Below are positions 21,676 through 22,029 of a stretch of 22,029 nucleotides of DNA, piece by piece. Source of the stretch: Oscillospiraceae bacterium UBA6370. GTDB lineage: Bacteria; Bacillota; Clostridia; Oscillospirales; Oscillospiraceae. The translations under genes and the position numbers were made by a program. Location of the stretch: assembly GCA_002437735.1 (NCBI GenBank), contig DJRC01000025.1, positions 1 to 22,029 of the forward strand. Direction: 5' to 3'. Each line of letters starts with the position of its first letter. The stretch's first letter is position 1. The notes beneath the pieces are model-generated. The model was not told the DNA's origin and searched no databases. It saw only the letters and a list, made by a program, of their open reading frames with translations.

Positions 21676-21710
21676 AAAAGCCGGAGCGTCCTGTGACGCT
21701 CCGGCCTTTC
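21676..21710. terminator. Hairpin terminator downstream of feoB
   Basis: A perfect 11-bp stem GCCGGAGCGTC/complement (21680-21690 with 21695-21705) has loop CTGT. The minus-strand tail (TTTTCGCATTTT) is better than the plus tail (CTTTC), so it may work both ways. It lies directly upstream of the RBS of the truncated frame. Confidence 0.75.
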
Positions 21711-21734
21711 AAGGTAATGCGGTTAGAATATAAA

Positions 21735-21765
21735 AAGCACCACACTCGAATAGAGTGTGGTGCTT
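21735..21765 (-). terminator. Terminator of tRNA-Thr
   Basis: A perfect 13-bp stem (21765-21753 with 21747-21735) with a 5-nt loop is followed on the minus strand by TTTATATT. Its first base is the last A of the encoded CCA end, so it begins directly at the tRNA 3' end. Confidence 0.85.
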
Positions 21766-21840
21766 GGAGCTGGTGGGGTGACTCGAACACCTGACCTGCT
21801 GATTACGAATCAGCTGCTCTACCGACTGAGCTACACCAGC
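21765..21840 (-). tRNA. tRNA-Thr (anticodon CGT)
   Basis: A 76-nt cloverleaf on the minus strand: acceptor GCTGGTG/CACCAGC with discriminator T and encoded CCA, D arm GCTC/GAGC, anticodon arm GCTGA-TTCGTAA-TCAGC giving anticodon CGT (reads ACG, Thr), and T arm with loop TTCGAGT. The first T-stem pair (49-65) is A-C rather than a Watson-Crick pair. The other four pairs are intact. Confidence 0.95.
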
Positions 21841-21862
21841 GTCTTTCTCAAAGACGAGTGAT

Positions 21863-21891
21863 ATTTTAGCACACTTTTTTGCCCGCGTCAA
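21863..21891 (-). promoter_or_regulatory. Promoter of tRNA-Thr
   Basis: Minus-strand TTGACG (21891-21886), 17-bp spacer, TAAAAT (21868-21863) with TGC before the -10. The transcript starts about 15 nt before the tRNA, and that leader (21855-21841) is a small GTCTTT/AAAGAC hairpin next to the RNase P cut. Confidence 0.82.
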
Positions 21892-22029
21892 GACAGAAAC
21901 CATTGTTTTTTCCCAGCTTTTTTCCATCCTGCTCCCTTCTTATTCTTGAACGTGCATTTCGGTGAATAATACCCTTTGTATTTGCGCTCGCTCTCTTGCA
22001 TTTCGGGCGGCACGCCTGCGGCGGCCGCG
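21888..22029 (-). CDS. Possible C-terminus of a basic protein running off the right edge
   Basis: One minus-strand frame is open from the window edge for about 46 codons to TGA at 21890-21888. The visible residues include GVPPEMQESERKYKGYYSPK and later KKGAGWKKAGKKQWFLS, with a lysine-rich end. No start is visible inside the window. It resembles no family I know. Its stop lies within the tRNA -35 hexamer. It may be chance, since a 46-codon open frame is not rare in GC-rich DNA. Confidence 0.3.
   Translation of the reverse strand, partial: AAAAGVPPEMQESERKYKGYYSPKCTFKNKKGAGWKKAGKKQWFLS

Overview
The window comes from a GC-rich, endospore-forming Firmicute, most likely a gut Oscillospirales/Oscillospiraceae-type bacterium. 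The evidence is a dpaA-dpaB pair (dipicolinate synthase, made only by spore formers), two exported proteins with three SLH repeats each, strong AGGAGG ribosome binding sites, a RelQ-type alarmone synthetase and a clostridial-type FeoA/FeoB pair. It reads as ordinary chromosome. I see no CRISPR array, insertion sequence, prophage or rRNA.

Layout, left to right. (1) 1-564 is gene-poor. It holds a promoter facing out of the left edge and, on the minus strand, a self-contained small unit (promoter, strong RBS, 20-codon ORF, terminator). (2) 484-3346 is a promoter, a MurE-like ligase and an overlapping ATP-grasp ligase. (3) A minus-strand YjjG-type HAD phosphatase faces away from dpaA-dpaB, which has a sporulation-type -10 element. 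(4) A minus-strand run holds a nitroreductase, an NhaC-type Na+/H+ antiporter and a HAD-IIA phosphatase. (5) An AgrA/AgrC-like LytTR regulator and GHKL kinase (minus) diverge from two tandem SLH surface proteins (plus). Between them lies a perfect 10-bp direct repeat with a 22-bp period, as expected for a LytTR operator. (6) RelQ converges with an AEC transporter, which diverges from a LysR regulator and has a long, foldable leader. (7) feoA-feoB lies behind a strong promoter. (8) The right end has a truncated minus-strand reading frame, two terminators, tRNA-Thr(CGT) with its promoter, and the possible C-terminus of a gene running off the edge.

How the genes fit together. MurE-like plus ATP-grasp is probably a two-step amino-acid ligation on a muramyl-type precursor. 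DpaA/DpaB make the spore-core chelator in the mother cell. The kinase/regulator pair probably switches the SLH surface proteins through the repeat operator. LysR probably controls the AEC carrier. FeoA/FeoB import ferrous iron, as expected of an anaerobe.

The strongest candidates for undescribed biology are the LytTR operator with its SLH surface locus, the structured leader of the AEC gene, the 20-residue cysteine-containing peptide unit, and the MurE-like/ATP-grasp pair whose MurE lacks the diaminopimelate-recognition motif. All promoter, operator and RNA-fold calls were made by eye. Product names rest on motif and family recognition, with no database search.
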